Assembly (NCBI RefSeq): GCF_037911585.1
Contig: NZ_JBAJNS010000001.1
Location: 4,511,501 to 4,575,500, forward strand
Length of the DNA stretch: 64,000 nucleotides
Reading direction: 5' to 3'
DNA from: Streptomyces sp. GSL17-111
Lineage (GTDB): Bacteria; Actinomycetota; Actinomycetes; Streptomycetales; Streptomycetaceae
Under the pieces are notes generated by a model. That model worked only from the letters and a program-made list of their open reading frames with translations. It made no database searches and had not been told where the DNA came from. Positions within the stretch are counted from its first letter, which is position 1. Every line of letters begins with the position of its first letter. Below are positions 61,331-64,000 of this stretch, one piece after another. Position numbers and translations under genes: made by a program.

Positions 61331-62545
61331 ATGCGCCACTTCGGGCACCTCGCACCGTCCGTCCGGGAAGCGCTCTTTCACCAGGAGCCCGTGGAGTTCA
61401 CCTCCGCGTCCCCCGCGAATCTCCTCGCCGTCGCCCTCGGCGCGACGCTCTACAGTCCCGCCACCCGGCCGCACCTCGCGCGGGACGTGGTGAAGCTGGC
61501 CGACCGTGGCGTCGTCTCCATGGTCCTGTGCCTGGAGGACTCCATCGCCGATGCCGAGGTGCCGGCCGCCGAGGCCAACCTGGTGCGCCAGCTCACCGCG
61601 CTGCACGAGGGCGGCCACGACGCCGACGCGGAGCTGCCGCTGCTGTTCGTGCGGGTCCGGGAGGCCGAGCAGATCACCCGGCTGACCACGCGGCTCGGCG
61701 ACGCGGTGCGGCTGCTCTCCGGTTACGTGCTGCCGAAGTTCACCGAGGACCGGGGCATGCCGTTCCTCGAAGCCCTCGCCCGCGCGGAGAGTGACTGCGG
61801 GCGACGACTGTTCGCCATGCCGGTCCTGGAGTCGCCCGAGGTGCTCCACCTGGAGACCCGCGCCGAGACGCTGGCCGGTATCGCCCGTTCCGTCGACAAG
61901 TACCGCGACCGCGTCCTCGCGCTGCGGCTGGGCGTCACCGACTTCTGCTCCGTCTACGGGCTGCGTAGGACGCCGCACATCACGGCGTACGACGTCGGCC
62001 TGGTCGCCACCGTCATCGCCGACGTCGTCAACGTCCTCGGCCGCAACGACGGCACCGGCTGTACCGTCACCGGCCCGGTGTGGGAGTACTTCCGCTTCTC
62101 GGAGCGGATGTTCAAGCCGCAGCTGCGCAGTTCCCCGTTCCGCTGGCGGGGCGCGGACGAGCTGCGCGCCGAGCTGATCGAGCACGACATGGACGGTCTG
62201 CTGCGCGAGATCCAGCTCGACCGCGCCAACGGTCTGCAGGGCAAGACCTGCATACACCCCTCCCACGTGGCCCCGGTGCACGCCCTCTCCGTGGTGACGC
62301 ACGAGGAGTTCAGCGACGCCACCGACATCCTGCGGCCCGAGCGGCACGGCGGCGGGGTCCTGCGTTCGGCGTACACGAACAAGATGAACGAGGTCAAACC
62401 CCATCGGGCGTGGGCCGAGCGCACCCTGCTGCGGGCCGAGGTCTTCGGAGTCGCCCGCGAGGGCGTCGACTTCGTGGACCTCCTCGCCGCAGGCCAGCAC
62501 GACCACGACCACCGGGGCACGGAAGAGGACGGAACGCACGCGTGA
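61331..62545 (+). CDS. Ter-associated CitE-like HpcH/HpaI lyase
   Basis: The 404-residue enzyme has CitE-family motifs 'MVLCLEDSIADAEV', 'LRLGVTDFCSVYGL' and 'GKTCIHPSHV', but is over 100 residues longer than a standard CitE and carries extra segments. This subtype is encoded with TerD/TerC genes and phosphoribosyltransferases in Ter stress islands, where a nucleoside-like metabolite has been proposed as the product. Its ATG follows a 250-bp promoter region shared with the convergent TerD gene. The stop overlaps the next start (GTGATG). Confidence 0.85.
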   Translation: MRHFGHLAPSVREALFHQEPVEFTSASPANLLAVALGATLYSPATRPHLARDVVKLADRGVVSMVLCLEDSIADAEVPAAEANLVRQLTALHEGGHDADAELPLLFVRVREAEQITRLTTRLGDAVRLLSGYVLPKFTEDRGMPFLEALARAESDCGRRLFAMPVLESPEVLHLETRAETLAGIARSVDKYRDRVLALRLGVTDFCSVYGLRRTPHITAYDVGLVATVIADVVNVLGRNDGTGCTVTGPVWEYFRFSERMFKPQLRSSPFRWRGADELRAELIEHDMDGLLREIQLDRANGLQGKTCIHPSHVAPVHALSVVTHEEFSDATDILRPERHGGGVLRSAYTNKMNEVKPHRAWAERTLLRAEVFGVAREGVDFVDLLAAGQHDHDHRGTEEDGTHA

Positions 62546-64000
62546 TGTGGACAGGTACCTGGACGGCCGAGCGGCTCGGCGTCGAGCTGAGGGGTGAGGG
62601 CATCCGGGACCTGCTCGGCCTCGCCGTGCGCCGCAACCCCAAGCGGGCCCACCTGCTGGTCTCCCGCGTGCTCGGCAAGCACGTCCCGCAGCTGCCCGGC
62701 GTCGTCCTGGCCACGGCGCTCGGGCTCGGCCACCGCGTCCGCGAACTGCTCGGCGAGGAGGACGCCGCGCGCGCCGTCGTCCTCGGCTACGCGGAGACGG
62801 CGACGGGCCTCGGCCACTGCGTCGCCGACGGCGTCGGACGCGCCCCGTACCTGCACTCCACCCGCCGTCCCGTGCCCGGGTACGCCCAGGCCGCCGGGTT
62901 CGAGGAGGAGCACTCCCACCACACCTCCCACCTGCTGCTCCCCGCCGACCGGCGGCTGCTGGCCGGCGCCGGGCCGCTCGTCCTCGTCGACGACGAGTTC
63001 TCCACCGGCACCACCGTCCGCAACACCATCGCCGCACTGCACCGCGCCTACCCGCGCGAGCGATACGTCGTCGTCGCCCTCACCGACATGCGCTCACCGC
63101 AGGACACGGCGACGCTGGAGAAGTTCGCCGCCGAACTCGGCGCGCGCGTGGACGTCGTGGCCCTCGCGGACGGCACGCTGACGCTCCCGCCCGACGTCCT
63201 GGAGCGGGCGGCGGCCCTCATCGCCGAGGCCGAGGCGGCCGGTGACCCCGCCGGGACGGCCGCCGCGACCGACGCCGCGACCGACGCCGCGACCGACGGC
63301 GGCCCCGACGCGGGCGCCGCCGAGATCGTCCCCGTGGAGCTTCCCTGGCCCGCCGGGCTGCCCGAAGGCGGCCGACACGGCTTCACCCCCGAGCACCGCG
63401 CCCGGCTGGAGGCGGTCCTGCCCGCCCTGGCCGACCCCGTCGCCGCCGCGCTGCCGAAGGACGCACGCCGCGTCCTGGTGCTCGGCACCGAGGAACTGAT
63501 GTACGTGCCGCTGCGCATCGCCGACGCCCTCACCGGCGCCACCGGCGCGGAGGTCCGCTACTCCACCACCACCCGCTCGCCCGTGCTCGCCGTCGACGAT
63601 CCCGGCTACGCCATCCGGCACCGCATTGTCTTCCCCGCCCACGACACCCCCTCCGACGGCCCCGGGCCCCGCTACGCGTACAACATCCCCCCGCGCGACC
63701 ACCCCCGCGACCCCGGGTTCGACGCCATCGTCGTCATCACCGACTCCGCCGCCGACACCCCCGCCCTGCACGCCCCCGACGGTCTCCTCGCCCGGCTCGC
63801 GACCCGCACCGGACGCGTCGTCCGGGCGACGCTGCCCTCGCCCGACCCCCTCCCGCGGCCCCTGCGCGGCCCGCACTTCTCCTCCTACCCGGCCGAGGAC
63901 TGCGGCTGGCTCCTCCAGGACCTCTCCGCCGTCTCCCTCGAAGCCCCCACCGAGGAGCGGGAGGAGGCCATCCAGCGCGGCGGCGCCCACTACGCGGAGT
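62542..64000 (+). CDS. Phosphoribosyltransferase-TRSP fusion, 3' truncated by window
   Basis: The gene starts at GTG 62542 or ATG 62545, overlapping the CitE-like stop, and stays open to the window end (486 codons seen). The N-terminal part is a phosphoribosyltransferase with the PRPP loop 'LVDDEFSTGTT' near residues 148-158. After an Ala/Asp linker (about 230-255, 'TDAATDAATD') a TRSP domain follows with its defining 'TRSP' at about 344-347. In Ter islands these proteins are thought to attach ribose 5-phosphate in making a nucleoside-like compound. The remaining C-terminus is unseen. Confidence 0.85.
   Translation, partial: MMWTGTWTAERLGVELRGEGIRDLLGLAVRRNPKRAHLLVSRVLGKHVPQLPGVVLATALGLGHRVRELLGEEDAARAVVLGYAETATGLGHCVADGVGRAPYLHSTRRPVPGYAQAAGFEEEHSHHTSHLLLPADRRLLAGAGPLVLVDDEFSTGTTVRNTIAALHRAYPRERYVVVALTDMRSPQDTATLEKFAAELGARVDVVALADGTLTLPPDVLERAAALIAEAEAAGDPAGTAAATDAATDAATDGGPDAGAAEIVPVELPWPAGLPEGGRHGFTPEHRARLEAVLPALADPVAAALPKDARRVLVLGTEELMYVPLRIADALTGATGAEVRYSTTTRSPVLAVDDPGYAIRHRIVFPAHDTPSDGPGPRYAYNIPPRDHPRDPGFDAIVVITDSAADTPALHAPDGLLARLATRTGRVVRATLPSPDPLPRPLRGPHFSSYPAEDCGWLLQDLSAVSLEAPTEEREEAIQRGGAHYAE

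Overview
This is a high-GC actinobacterial chromosome segment, most likely Streptomyces. The evidence is the very GC-rich third codon positions, frequent GTG starts, a rodlin gene, an AmfC-free but Streptomyces-style set of SpoIIE phosphatases and DUF574 methyltransferase, a FasR-fabD-fabH-acpP-fabF locus, DUF3145 and DUF3052 proteins, a homodimeric AceE and a hrdA-like sigma gene beside dnaG. No tRNA, rRNA, CRISPR array or insertion sequence was recognised.

Positions 1-11478 look like the right-hand part of a specialised-metabolite gene cluster cut by the window edge. A plus-strand operon (acylating aldehyde dehydrogenase fragment, 4-hydroxy-2-oxovalerate aldolase-like enzyme, an arginyl-tRNA synthetase paralogue, an SDR, an ornithine-cyclodeaminase-like protein) converges on a minus-strand operon (sulfotransferase-like protein, glycosyltransferase, alpha-oxoamine synthase, CitE-like lyase, MaoC hydratase). 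A free-standing acyl carrier protein lies on the far side of an 818-bp control region. The product cannot be named from the sequence; the ArgRS paralogue is the most informative oddity.

Positions 11760-20473 hold a TMEM175-like channel, two large SpoIIE-type phosphatases, a small hypothetical protein, a DUF574 methyltransferase, a single rodlin and a xylulokinase. Positions 20496-24315 are dnaG, a hrdA-like sigma factor and a GNAT protein. Positions 24337-34728 form a tightly overlapped minus-strand envelope-glycan operon: GT4 glycosyltransferase, methyltransferase, AftD-like GT-C enzyme of 1439 residues, condensation-fold acyltransferase, second methyltransferase, EamA-type membrane protein, Trm112-like protein and FkbM methyltransferase. 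A DUF3068 membrane protein lies upstream.

Positions 36283-43000 contain a small membrane protein, a PucR-type regulator, a MarR-regulated oxidoreductase, Ohr, a zinc alcohol dehydrogenase, an SGNH hydrolase and DUF3145. Positions 42906-47835 are the fatty-acid locus with its FasR activator. Next come pirin (behind a 34-bp perfect palindrome), a serine hydrolase, a DUF4429 protein, an alpha/beta hydrolase, a TetR regulator, AceE, a DUF3052 protein and an AhpE peroxiredoxin.

Positions 57329-64000 are a Ter-type stress module: TerD, a DUF475/TerC-like membrane protein, two more TerD-fold proteins, a CitE-like lyase and a phosphoribosyltransferase-TRSP fusion that runs off the window. This matches the biosynthetic branch of Ter systems proposed to make a nucleoside-like metabolite.
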